7,835 nt of DNA from an uncultured Clostridia bacterium (GCA_937934385.1 CALGZV010000171.1:1-7835), one strand, 5' to 3'; shown: positions 1 through 5,941, counted from the first letter of the stretch. The notes: a model not told the origin generated them from the letters alone. A program made the numbers and translations.

Positions 1-328
1 TGACTGCACATAATGAAATTAGCAGCCAATGAATCATTTTTCTCCGCGTGGCTTTTCTTTGTGCCAGCTGCAAGTTTATCACCTCCAATTTTTCGGAAAT
101 TGCTTTTAAATCATCCGCTTTCGATTCTTCGGTAACAGATTCTCCAAGTAAAGTGCTTACAGGCGTTTCAAGCGCTTCCGACAGAGAAATCAGCATATCT
201 GAATCAGGAACTGATAATCCTTGCTCCCATTTTGAGATTGTTTGCCGCACGACATTTAACTTGACAGCCAGTTCCTCTTGCGAAATTCCTTTTGATTTTC
301 GGATTGTTTTAATATTTACATTTAGCAT
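1..328 (-). CDS. XRE-family helix-turn-helix transcriptional regulator, 3' end outside window
   Basis: The minus strand reads open for 109 codons from the ATG at 328 to the window edge, starting MLNVNIKTIRKSKGISQEEL. Residues 5-60 form a Cro/C1-type (HTH_3) DNA-binding domain; the helix-turn-helix falls at about 16-36, with the typical SQEELA and QTISKWEQG segments. A charged helical linker (about 64-98) follows, then the start of a hydrophobic stretch (WLLISLCAV) at the cut edge. This suggests the common Firmicute layout of a DNA-binding head with a C-terminal membrane or hydrophobic tail, but the tail is not fully visible. The start is supported by AGGAGG at 343-338, 9 nt upstream. The promoter at 364-392 overlaps an inverted repeat, so autoregulation is plausible. 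Target genes and signal cannot be told. The family call is secure; the role is unknown. Confidence 0.9.
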   Translation of the reverse strand, partial: MLNVNIKTIRKSKGISQEELAVKLNVVRQTISKWEQGLSVPDSDMLISLSEALETPVSTLLGESVTEESKADDLKAISEKLEVINLQLAQRKATRRKMIHWLLISLCAV

Positions 329-363
329 AAAGAATCGCCTCCTTTCTCTCAATCGTTGTCTCT

Positions 364-392
364 ATTATAGGAGAAACTTCCCGTTGCTGCAA
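364..392 (-). promoter_or_regulatory. Sigma-A-type promoter of the HTH regulator gene
   Basis: On the minus strand TTGCAG (392-387) is followed after exactly 17 bp by a consensus TATAAT (369-364). The -10 element lies about 35 bp before the start codon at 328, leaving a short leader with the AGGAGG site. The -35 element lies inside an inverted repeat (382-398). Confidence 0.7.
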
Positions 393-398
393 GCAACG
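382..398. promoter_or_regulatory. Candidate operator: perfect inverted repeat CGTTGC-N5-GCAACG
   Basis: The 17-bp element has perfect 6-bp arms (382-387 and 393-398) around a 5-bp centre. It covers the -35 hexamer of the regulator promoter. XRE repressors often bind such dyads over their own promoter, so negative autoregulation is inferred; nothing in the sequence proves binding. The bases AACGTATATT at 395-404 recur at 454-463, which might mark a second weaker site or be chance in AT-rich DNA. Confidence 0.45.
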
Positions 399-514
399 TA
401 TATTAACATTCAAGATTTATCTTTTAATTTTAACGAAATAATATTACAAAAAGAACGTATATTTTAAAAAAACGATTACTTCCGGTTCTTTAATAAACAT
501 TTTCGCAAAAACGT

Positions 515-550
515 AAAAAAGCTGCTACAAAGCGCTCTCATGGCAGCTTT
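515..550 (-). terminator. Second intrinsic terminator downstream of tRNA-Ser
   Basis: Read on the minus strand, AAAGCTGC (550-543) pairs with GCAGCTTT (525-518) across a 17-nt loop and runs into a tract of six T (520-515). No gene lies between this hairpin and the tRNA terminator about 65 bp upstream, so it appears to be a backup terminator protecting the HTH promoter from read-through. The rest of the gap 393-600 is AT-rich with no gene visible. Confidence 0.55.
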
Positions 551-609
551 AAAACTCTATTTGAAATTGCAATAAGACTGATAAAACACAGAATAAGGTT
601 TTGCAGACG

Positions 610-650
610 AAAAGAAAGAACGCTGACTTTGTATCAAAATCAGCGTTCTT
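610..650 (-). terminator. Intrinsic terminator of tRNA-Ser
   Basis: On the minus strand an 11-bp perfect stem, AAGAACGCTGA (650-640) with TCAGCGTTCTT (626-616), closes a 13-nt loop and is followed by the T-rich tract TCTTTT. It begins 3 nt after the encoded CCA end of the tRNA, as expected for a single-tRNA transcript. Confidence 0.85.
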
Positions 651-653
651 ATT

Positions 654-742
654 TGGCGGAGAGGAAGGGATTCGAACCCTTGTGGGGTTGCCCCCAAACG
701 GTTTTCAAGACCGCCTCGTTATGACCACTTCGATACCTCTCC
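654..742 (-). tRNA. tRNA-Ser, anticodon UGA, CCA encoded
   Basis: The minus strand folds as a class II tRNA. The acceptor arms GGAGAGG (742-736) and CCTCTCC (664-658) pair perfectly, followed by discriminator G (657) and a genomically encoded CCA (656-654). The anticodon loop reads CTTGAAA, giving anticodon TGA at 707-705. The long variable arm GGGG-GCAA-CCCC is diagnostic of Ser-type tRNAs, and the T arm is AGGGTTCGAATCCCT. It reads UCA and, by wobble, other UCN serine codons. It has its own promoter (810-838) and terminator (610-650), so it is a single-gene unit. Confidence 0.97.
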
Positions 743-809
743 GGATATATATTCGCGAATTAACATTGATCAAATATAAATGCAAGTCACAGAAATAGTC
801 GATGAGTAT

Positions 810-838
810 ATGATACCATATGAAAGAGGAAATGTCAA
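810..838 (-). promoter_or_regulatory. Promoter of tRNA-Ser
   Basis: The minus strand carries a consensus TTGACA (838-833), a 17-bp spacer and TATCAT (815-810). This predicts a start near 803 and a roughly 60-nt 5' leader trimmed from the tRNA at 742. It is back to back with the secG promoter; the AT-rich DNA between them (839-877) could serve as UP-like sequence for both. Confidence 0.8.
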
Positions 839-877
839 GGTGATATGGAAAAAAACTTATTTTTTTTGAATTTCCTA

Positions 878-906
878 TTGCAATAAAGCCGGTTTTATGA
901 TATCAT
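878..906 (+). promoter_or_regulatory. Promoter of secG
   Basis: TTGCAA (878-883) and TATCAT (901-906) are separated by 17 bp, with a TG at 898-899 giving an extended -10. The predicted start near 913 leaves a roughly 110-nt leader before the secG ATG. The leader is AT-rich and shows no recognisable riboswitch. Confidence 0.7.
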
Positions 907-1023
907 ATTAATACTGTCTGTATTTTAGGACATTTATTATAGTATTAAAAGGCAAGTACCCCCTACATTTAATAATAAAATAACTTACAAAATGATAATA
1001 TCGTTTTCAGGAGGATAATCTTA

Positions 1024-1422
1024 ATGAACACTTTGAATATCGTACTCGGAATTATACTTTTAGTTTTTGCTGTCTTTCTTGTTATAGCGGTTCTTATGCA
1101 GTCCGGTAAATCGCACAATCTGTCGGGAACCATTGCCGGCGGAGCCGATTCATTTTTTGGAAAAAGCAAGGGAAAGACCGTTGACAGAGTTCTTTCAAAG
1201 CTTACGACTGTTGTTGCTGTAATTTTTGCGCTTCTTGTAGTTGTAATTTATGTTATTCAGAAAGATACTGTAGTGACAAAAGATAATTATATAGATGATT
1301 ATCTTAACAATCTTGCTTCCGGTACCTCTGAGGTCACTGATGCGAATACTTCAGCAGTAACCGAGGCGGCAACTGAGGCTGAGACAATCGCAAACGAAAC
1401 AGTTGCTTCCACAGCAAACTGA
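1024..1422 (+). CDS. secG: Preprotein translocase subunit SecG with long C-terminal tail
   Basis: SecG is the small accessory subunit of the SecYEG channel that assists SecA-driven export across the cytoplasmic membrane. The 132-residue product has the family layout: TM1 at about 4-25, the conserved loop LMQSGKS...GGADSFFGKSKGK (24-51), and TM2 at about 61-78. B. subtilis SecG is only 76 residues, so residues 80-132 are extra: an acidic, Ser/Thr/Ala/Glu-rich, low-complexity tail with no Cys and few hydrophobic residues. In the E. coli topology both SecG ends face outside, so the tail would be extracytoplasmic (inferred). AGGAGG at 1009-1014 lies 9 nt before the ATG. The gene is monocistronic, between its own promoter (878-906) and the terminator at 1446-1484, and convergent with the spoIIIA operon. 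Confidence 0.95.
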   Translation: MNTLNIVLGIILLVFAVFLVIAVLMQSGKSHNLSGTIAGGADSFFGKSKGKTVDRVLSKLTTVVAVIFALLVVVIYVIQKDTVVTKDNYIDDYLNNLASGTSEVTDANTSAVTEAATEAETIANETVASTAN

Positions 1423-1445
1423 CGGACAAACTCAAATAAAAAATG

Positions 1446-1484
1446 AAAAAGCACCGGCGTATTTAAAATACGCCGGTGCTTTTT
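1446..1484. terminator. Bidirectional terminator shared by secG and the spoIIIA operon
   Basis: A near-perfect hairpin: five A, then GCACCGGCGTAT (1451-1462), a tiny loop, ATACGCCGGTGC (1468-1479), then five T. The A and T runs give a U tract in either direction. It starts 24 bp after the secG stop and ends 14 bp before the spoIIIAG stop, so it ends both convergent transcripts. Confidence 0.95.
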
Positions 1485-1497
1485 GTCTGAAAAAATA

Positions 1498-1959
1498 TCA
1501 CGATGCACCGGCGACGCTTACCCGCGAAGATGATATTCCGTACAGTGAGCAAACAAGGTCTATGACCTTCATCTGAATATCTGCGTTTCCTCCGCCCACA
1601 CATACCACAGCAGCTCCGCTTACTTTCGGCGGATGCTCCTGAAGAAGAAGCGGAGTCCGTCCGGAATAATTAGAAGCTTCATAGACATATTCGCTTCCGG
1701 ATTCGAAGGTCAGCATCACACGTGCGCTTCTGACCCCGTCGATCGCATTCAGAAGAGCGGACACGCGCGATTCCTCTGCTTCCTTGTATTCTGCAAGCGT
1801 ACTTTCAGAGCGTTCCGATATATCCGTTTCAGCGGATTGCTGTCCGCTTCCGGAGCTTTCGGAAAGCGCTATACATAGTATTCCGCAGATAAGGCCGACT
1901 GAAATAAACGTAATTCCTTTTATATTTTTGATCTTTTTTATACTTTCAAGAAGCTTCAT
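1498..1959 (-). CDS. spoIIIAG: Stage III sporulation protein AG (compact form)
   Basis: SpoIIIAG is a mother-cell membrane protein that oligomerises into a large ring in the intermembrane space, part of the channel feeding the forespore. The 153-residue product has a cationic start, one TM at about 15-32, a charged linker, and a ring-building-motif domain at about 58-150. The two halves of that motif are recognisable: SALLNAIDGVRSARVMLTFE (67-86) and KVSGAAVVCVGGGNADIQMK (112-131) followed by a helix and SRVSVAGAS. B. subtilis SpoIIIAG is 229 residues, with a beta-rich insertion between these halves; here only about 25 residues lie between them. The start overlaps the end of spoIIIAF by 14 nt, with AGGCGG 9 nt upstream. 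It is the last gene of the operon; no spoIIIAH follows. Confidence 0.9.
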   Translation of the reverse strand: MKLLESIKKIKNIKGITFISVGLICGILCIALSESSGSGQQSAETDISERSESTLAEYKEAEESRVSALLNAIDGVRSARVMLTFESGSEYVYEASNYSGRTPLLLQEHPPKVSGAAVVCVGGGNADIQMKVIDLVCSLYGISSSRVSVAGAS

Positions 1960-2461
1960 CGACGTACACCGCCTGTACCGTTTCGCATCCTGTGATCTCC
2001 TTTACATATTCCGTTATCCTGTCGGAGCCGTATATTCCCGACCGTTCAGACAATCTGACCTCTATTCCCGTTATTTTAATATCCGATTCCTCCGAGGCAT
2101 CTATTTCTACAATTACTGATACCCCGTCATCGGTAAGCAAAAAACGTTCACATATACACTGTTTCAGCTTGCTTTCAATACCGGCTTTCCCGGCCTCTAT
2201 CAGCGTATTAGAAGTATTGCCGTATGTTGCTGTGTATGCACTGTTTTCGCCGCTGTCAGCAAGTGTCTGAAGTCCGTCAAGCAGCTGCGGTATTCCGCTG
2301 AACGCACGTACTGCCGGCGCTATAATAACTATGAGCGTAACAAGAGATACAACATATTTAACATACTTTTTGGTCGATCCGACCGGAGCAAATATATCGG
2401 CAATACCCGCAGCAAGCGAAACTGCAAACACCGAGTAGAGCCATCCGTTTAAAGCAGACAT
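1946..2461 (-). CDS. spoIIIAF: Stage III sporulation protein AF
   Basis: A component of the SpoIIIA-SpoIIQ channel complex, anchored in the mother-cell membrane surrounding the forespore. The 171-residue product has two TM helices (about 6-24 and 36-54). After a Ser/Thr-rich linker, a soluble domain (about 87-168) has the alpha-beta-beta-alpha-beta pattern of the ring-building fold (SVIVEID, KITGIEVRL, ITEYVKEITGC, VQAVYVDE). It is somewhat shorter than the roughly 206-residue B. subtilis protein. The start at 2461 has only a modest upstream site (GGGA 9 nt away, plus a purine-rich AAGG next to the ATG). It lies 34 nt after spoIIIAE and overlaps spoIIIAG by 14 nt, which suggests translational coupling. 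Confidence 0.9.
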   Translation of the reverse strand: MSALNGWLYSVFAVSLAAGIADIFAPVGSTKKYVKYVVSLVTLIVIIAPAVRAFSGIPQLLDGLQTLADSGENSAYTATYGNTSNTLIEAGKAGIESKLKQCICERFLLTDDGVSVIVEIDASEESDIKITGIEVRLSERSGIYGSDRITEYVKEITGCETVQAVYVDEAS

Positions 2462-2495
2462 TCCTTATCATCCCGCCTTTTTGTAACCTGTAAAG

Positions 2496-3647
2496 TCATA
2501 CTGTAACTGCGCAAGAGCTTTTTACAAGAAGCGTAACGCTGAAAATAAACATTATCGAGCATGCTGCTATTATCGCAAGAGCATATCCGATCATACCGTA
2601 CATCTCGTCTATCATACCGCGCTCTTTATCGCATCCTAATATTTGTGCTGTTACCGAGGCGATCCGGAGCGCAAGTCTGTGCATAAGAAGTGACAGTATT
2701 ATCGGAAGAACTATAAGGACTATAACTATGACTGAAAAAAATCCTGCGGTACTTTTTACCGTTCCGATTCCGCCTACGACCGCTCTCATAGCTTCTCCTG
2801 CCGCTCCGCCCACAACCGGTATCAGATTTGAAACGGCAAATTTAATTGTTCTTGACGCTGCGTTGTCTGCTGACAGTGCAAGCTTATTCTGATATCCCAT
2901 GACGAGGGTAAAAAGCACCATAAGAAAAGAAAGCCCTGTTGTAAATACTCCCCGTATAAATGAACTTATTCCGTTTAAATTTATACCGCTGCTCACACAT
3001 GTCAGTATTGACAGACCGAAGCATATGCGCAGTACCGGATACAGACAGTAGGAACATACCGCTTCTATCAATGTAAAAACCGTGGTCATAGCGGCATTGT
3101 TGGCTGCTGCCGCCGTGTAATTTCCACCGGCTGCGTAGAGAGAACCCATGACAGGCAAAAGTGCGCTCATAAACAGTGTAAGCCTGTCCAGTGCCGCTGC
3201 TGCCTCGTCCCAAAGGCGCATGACTGTATGTATCAGAGGAAGTGCAACACAGATCGTCGATATATATACACAGGAAGCTGATAGTGATTCGCTCGATATA
3301 CTGTCTGATATACGGTGAACGACCGATGCGAGTATCACCGTTCCGCAGAGAAGTGCAAGATCTGACAGTACAGGGCCAATGGTTGACAACAGTATTTTTG
3401 CAGCGCACCTGATCAGAAAAGGCGTATCTATATTTTCTGCTGACAATTCGCCGTTTGCATAGGAATCGTCCGGAAAATATTCAAGCACGTCAGCCGGAAT
3501 TTCCGAAAGCAATGCGTTAAGCTCTTCCCCGCTTTCGTATGCATAACAGCAAAAGGTACAAGATAATGTGAGCAACGCTGTGAAAATTACGGCTGCAAAT
3601 ATCATAAAAAATCGTTTTTTAGGCTTCTTTATCTTTAAAATTTCCAT
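2496..3647 (-). CDS. spoIIIAE: Stage III sporulation protein AE
   Basis: SpoIIIAE is the large polytopic protein of the SpoIIIA complex, proposed to form part of the membrane platform or pore beneath the rings. The 383-residue product begins with a signal-peptide-like segment (KIKKPKKRFF, a hydrophobic core, then a possible cleavage after CCYA, about residue 36). An exported acidic region and about seven TM segments follow. The family length (B. subtilis about 399) fits. I chose ATG 3647 because AGGA lies 9 nt upstream (3660-3657). The frame also extends to a TTG at 3671, which would add eight residues but lacks a good ribosome binding site. It follows spoIIIAD by about 40 nt. No frameshift or premature stop is seen. 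Confidence 0.92.
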   Translation of the reverse strand: MEILKIKKPKKRFFMIFAAVIFTALLTLSCTFCCYAYESGEELNALLSEIPADVLEYFPDDSYANGELSAENIDTPFLIRCAAKILLSTIGPVLSDLALLCGTVILASVVHRISDSISSESLSASCVYISTICVALPLIHTVMRLWDEAAAALDRLTLFMSALLPVMGSLYAAGGNYTAAAANNAAMTTVFTLIEAVCSYCLYPVLRICFGLSILTCVSSGINLNGISSFIRGVFTTGLSFLMVLFTLVMGYQNKLALSADNAASRTIKFAVSNLIPVVGGAAGEAMRAVVGGIGTVKSTAGFFSVIVIVLIVLPIILSLLMHRLALRIASVTAQILGCDKERGMIDEMYGMIGYALAIIAACSIMFIFSVTLLVKSSCAVTV

Positions 3648-3687
3648 TTCATGCCGTCCTGACTCATACAACTGTGAGTTTTCTTTA

Positions 3688-4089
3688 TTACATCATGAGA
3701 CTGCGTGTAATATCAAGCAATTCAGTTATAAGCGGTATGCTCATTACAAATATCTCCGCTTTTCCGATAAGTTCTATCTTCGATGCTATCGAGCTTTCTC
3801 CGCTGTCGCGGCATATATCAGCTGTACTCTGTGCAAGAATACCGACGCCCAGCGATTTTATCATTATGCCTATATGCGGAGAAAAATTGTCAAAAGCTTC
3901 TCCGCCGATGCTGTCTGCAAATGTGCCGAGCAGCTCCGTTGCCGGAGAAAAGCACGTCAGTGCGCACGAAAAAAGAATAATTCCAGTACCTATAGTCATA
4001 ATAGATGAAAACTCAGGTCTGAGCTGCTTGAGCGTCACTATGAGCATTACTGAAATTATTGCAATTCCGCAAAGCCTTACCGTATTCAT
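3688..4089 (-). CDS. spoIIIAD: Stage III sporulation protein AD
   Basis: A small polytopic membrane protein of the SpoIIIA channel complex. At 133 residues it equals the B. subtilis length. Hydrophobic segments lie at about 3-20, 30-48, 74-92 and 110-127, with the family-like stretch LKQLRPEFSSIMTIGTGIIL (20-39) and a late GKAEIFVMSIPLITELL (109-125). The ATG overlaps the stop of spoIIIAC in an ATGA, a classic coupled start. SpoIIIAC and SpoIIIAD are related to each other and thought to act together. Confidence 0.93.
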   Translation of the reverse strand: MNTVRLCGIAIISVMLIVTLKQLRPEFSSIMTIGTGIILFSCALTCFSPATELLGTFADSIGGEAFDNFSPHIGIMIKSLGVGILAQSTADICRDSGESSIASKIELIGKAEIFVMSIPLITELLDITRSLMM

Positions 4090-4280
4090 ACTCCAAACAG
4101 CGTCCGTATCGTTCCTACCAGTGAGGCTATTTCCCCAACCAGCATAAGAAGTACGATAACGATTCCGGTGACCGACACCAGCATAGCCATTTCATCCCGT
4201 CCGGTCTTGTTCAGCACCTGATATAAGACGCTTACTATAAGTCCGACTCCGGCAACCTTCAAAATAAGTCCCGTATCCAT
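4086..4280 (-). CDS. spoIIIAC: Stage III sporulation protein AC
   Basis: A 64-residue protein (B. subtilis about 68) with two TM helices (about 5-22 and 32-56) joined by a short polar turn containing LNKTGRDEMA, the best-conserved stretch of the family. It belongs to the membrane platform of the SpoIIIA complex. The start at 4280 is preceded by AAAGGA (4296-4291) 10 nt away, after a 26-nt gap from spoIIIAB. Its stop overlaps the spoIIIAD start by 4 nt. Confidence 0.94.
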   Translation of the reverse strand: MDTGLILKVAGVGLIVSVLYQVLNKTGRDEMAMLVSVTGIVIVLLMLVGEIASLVGTIRTLFGV

Positions 4281-4306
4281 ATATACATTTTCCTTTTTGT
4301 TTTATT

Positions 4307-4834
4307 TTAAATAAGAAGAATTACAAGCATCATTCCGAGCCCGGCTCCAAGTGAGGTATGGAGTCTGGTTTTTTTCGGAAGCTCCTCCCTCTGTAAAGCG
4401 CATGCTTCGGACAAAAGCTCCTCCAGAAAGCTGCATCTTGATATAAGCTCTTCGGAACAACAGCACCCGAGAGTGCTTCCGAATTCGATAAGTGCCGTAT
4501 ATATTCCGTCATTTAATGACAGTTCTTTGCGCAGTTTACGTACGGCGCAGCAGAATGAATTGTTTTTGCCGTATCCCCCGTCATCTCCGGGAATATCATT
4601 TCTCAGTATTTGTGTGAATCCGCATTCGTCAAGCTCACGGCACGAAAAGTTATTATAAATATCCGACAGAGGCGAAGAAAAGTATTCTATCTGCCTCTTT
4701 ATGTGCCCTACAAGTGACAGAAGTCCCTCGAGACGCGCAAGCTTTGCTTTGTCTTCCGATGCGAGACGGAATCCTGCTCCTGCCGCACAGATGAATACAA
4801 CACATATGAGTATCAGTTTAACAGCGCCTGTCAT
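4307..4834 (-). CDS. spoIIIAB: Stage III sporulation protein AB
   Basis: A membrane protein of the SpoIIIA complex, with structural likeness to the GspF platform proteins of type II secretion, probably working with the AA ATPase. The 175-residue product (B. subtilis about 171) has an N-terminal TM (about 5-22), a helical cytoplasmic domain including KLARLEGLLSLVGHIKRQIE (31-50), and a C-terminal hydrophobic anchor (162-175). It carries 11 cysteines, including CC at 95-96 and CCC at 124-126. The triplet sits in FGSTLGCCCSEEL (118-130), where from memory the family usually has a polar, Asp-containing turn. The ATG overlaps the spoIIIAA stop in an ATGA, so the two are translationally coupled. 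Confidence 0.92.
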   Translation of the reverse strand: MTGAVKLILICVVFICAAGAGFRLASEDKAKLARLEGLLSLVGHIKRQIEYFSSPLSDIYNNFSCRELDECGFTQILRNDIPGDDGGYGKNNSFCCAVRKLRKELSLNDGIYTALIEFGSTLGCCCSEELISRCSFLEELLSEACALQREELPKKTRLHTSLGAGLGMMLVILLI

Positions 4835-5775
4835 ACCGTTTGAAGCACTGTTTTTGAAGGGTTGTTTATATCGTTTATATTGAATTTGAGTCCGCCCTGA
4901 GCTGATTCATCTCTGGTTATACCGATATATTTCATAAACACGCCGTTCTCATACAGCATTTTTACCGGTGTACGCCTGAGAAGCTCATTCATGTTTCCTG
5001 CGTGTGCGGAAGCAATCAGGGGAACACCACTGTTCTGCGCCGCAAGGATTGCACGTGCTTCGTCTGCACCTCCTATCTCATCACATATGATAAGCTCAGG
5101 AGAAAGCGTTCTGGTTGCCTGTTCGATCCCTTCTGCTTTCGGATATCCGTCGAGAAGATCAATAAGTGTACCGCTCATTGCCTCATCATCACGGAACTCT
5201 CCGCGGCTGTCGATAACGGCTACTCTCATCGGTAATGTACCTGACGAGGCACGTATCGCTATATCACGCAAAAGAGTCGTTTTCCCTGAGCATGGCGGAC
5301 CGTAAAAAAGTGCGCCGCCGGCGAAATTTGTCCGCTTTAGTGTATCATATATTCCGTCAGAAGATCCCGAAATTCTGTAAGCAATACGTATGTTAAGCGA
5401 TGTGATCTCTCCTATATTGGTAATGAGCATATCTCCGTCGCGCTCGCGTTCACATACTGCCTTGCCGCAAAGTCCCACCCGGCATCCATCCGGAAGCTTT
5501 ATGTATCCTTTTTTTATAGTTACAGTATGACTGTGCATAGAATTTTCGGTGAGCCTTGCAATTACACAGGCAAGCTCCGAACGTGAACATGCTACAGGCA
5601 GGGGAATATTTCTTCCGCTGCTGAGAGTTACAGATGCCTGTCTGTCTCGGCGCAATCTCAATTCAGTTATAAACTCTCCTTTTTGTGTCGGAAAATTATC
5701 TGATAATGAAAGTTTTACTCTTTCCGTCAGTCTTGCAGGAAGATATCTGTATATTTCCTCAAATGACGTTATCAT
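4831..5775 (-). CDS. spoIIIAA: Stage III sporulation protein AA, AAA+/secretion-type ATPase
   Basis: The only soluble, energy-supplying subunit of the SpoIIIA complex, required for late forespore gene expression and related to secretion-superfamily ATPases. The 314-residue product (B. subtilis 307) has an N-terminal domain (about 1-140, with KGYIKLPDGCRVGLCGKA at 89-106), Walker A GPPCSGKTT (159-167), an acidic DSRGEF segment (189-194), Walker B LIICDEIG (228-235, catalytic E233), and a SAHAG segment (256-260) after the second domain strand. All key ATPase residues are present. AGGA 10 nt before the ATG supports the start. It is the first gene of the seven-gene operon, about 130 nt behind a sigma-E-like promoter, and overlaps spoIIIAB by 4 nt. 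Confidence 0.96.
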   Translation of the reverse strand: MITSFEEIYRYLPARLTERVKLSLSDNFPTQKGEFITELRLRRDRQASVTLSSGRNIPLPVACSRSELACVIARLTENSMHSHTVTIKKGYIKLPDGCRVGLCGKAVCERERDGDMLITNIGEITSLNIRIAYRISGSSDGIYDTLKRTNFAGGALFYGPPCSGKTTLLRDIAIRASSGTLPMRVAVIDSRGEFRDDEAMSGTLIDLLDGYPKAEGIEQATRTLSPELIICDEIGGADEARAILAAQNSGVPLIASAHAGNMNELLRRTPVKMLYENGVFMKYIGITRDESAQGGLKFNINDINNPSKTVLQTV

Positions 5776-5788
5776 TTTTCTGCCATCC

Positions 5789-5875
5789 TTTCCGCCGCGC
5801 TATACAGATTCTGCTGTTTTTTTACAGATCATTCAGTCCCGCGGCTTTCCGCTTCTGCTCAGTGCAGGGCGGAAA
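5789..5875 (-). promoter_or_regulatory. Structured leader of spoIIIAA with two competing pairings
   Basis: On the minus strand TTTCCGC (5875-5869) pairs with GCGGAAA (5852-5846), extended by CTGC/GCAG (5867-5864 with 5858-5855) around an ACTGA loop: a clear local hairpin. The same 5' arm, TTTCCGCC (5875-5868), is also perfectly complementary over 8 bp to GGCGGAAA (5796-5789). That second segment abuts and partly includes the AAAGGA ribosome binding region of spoIIIAA. The two pairings exclude each other, so the leader could modulate translation. It matches no riboswitch class I know, and chance is possible. Confidence 0.35.
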
Positions 5876-5912
5876 TATATTTTTGTATCTCCGAAAATGC
5901 TCTCGTGTTTAA

Positions 5913-5941
5913 ATTCTATGTGCATGTCCTCTGTTATATGA
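5913..5941 (-). promoter_or_regulatory. Sigma-E-like promoter of the spoIIIA operon
   Basis: The minus strand reads TCATATA (5941-5935), 14 bp, then CATAGAAT (5920-5913). The sigma-E consensus in Bacillus is close to TCATATT and CATACAAT with about this spacing, and spoIIIA is a known sigma-E (mother cell) operon. The predicted start lies near 5905. No TTGACA/TATAAT pair of comparable quality is seen in this orientation. Confidence 0.7.

Noticed and set aside
48..467. Plus-strand open frame of 139 codons
   Set aside because: It is antisense to the HTH regulator, which has clear family motifs, a consensus ribosome binding site and a promoter. The plus-strand product resembles no family I know and lacks a good start site.
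601..798. Plus-strand open frame over the tRNA
   Set aside because: It runs through the tRNA-Ser gene and its terminator; the apparent protein is an artefact of those sequences.
2884..3408. Minus-strand frame of 174 codons inside spoIIIAE
   Set aside because: It overlaps spoIIIAE in another frame, has low-quality composition and no ribosome binding site; spoIIIAE has the family membrane pattern and length.
3648..3671. Eight-residue longer SpoIIIAE from a TTG start at 3671
   Set aside because: TTG 3671 lacks a good ribosome binding site, while ATG 3647 has AGGA at 9 nt and gives a normal signal-peptide start.
5833..5925. Small minus-strand frame (30 residues) upstream of spoIIIAA
   Set aside because: Its ATG lies upstream of the predicted transcription start, AGAGG is too close to it, and the sequence holds the leader hairpin. 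No evidence of translation.
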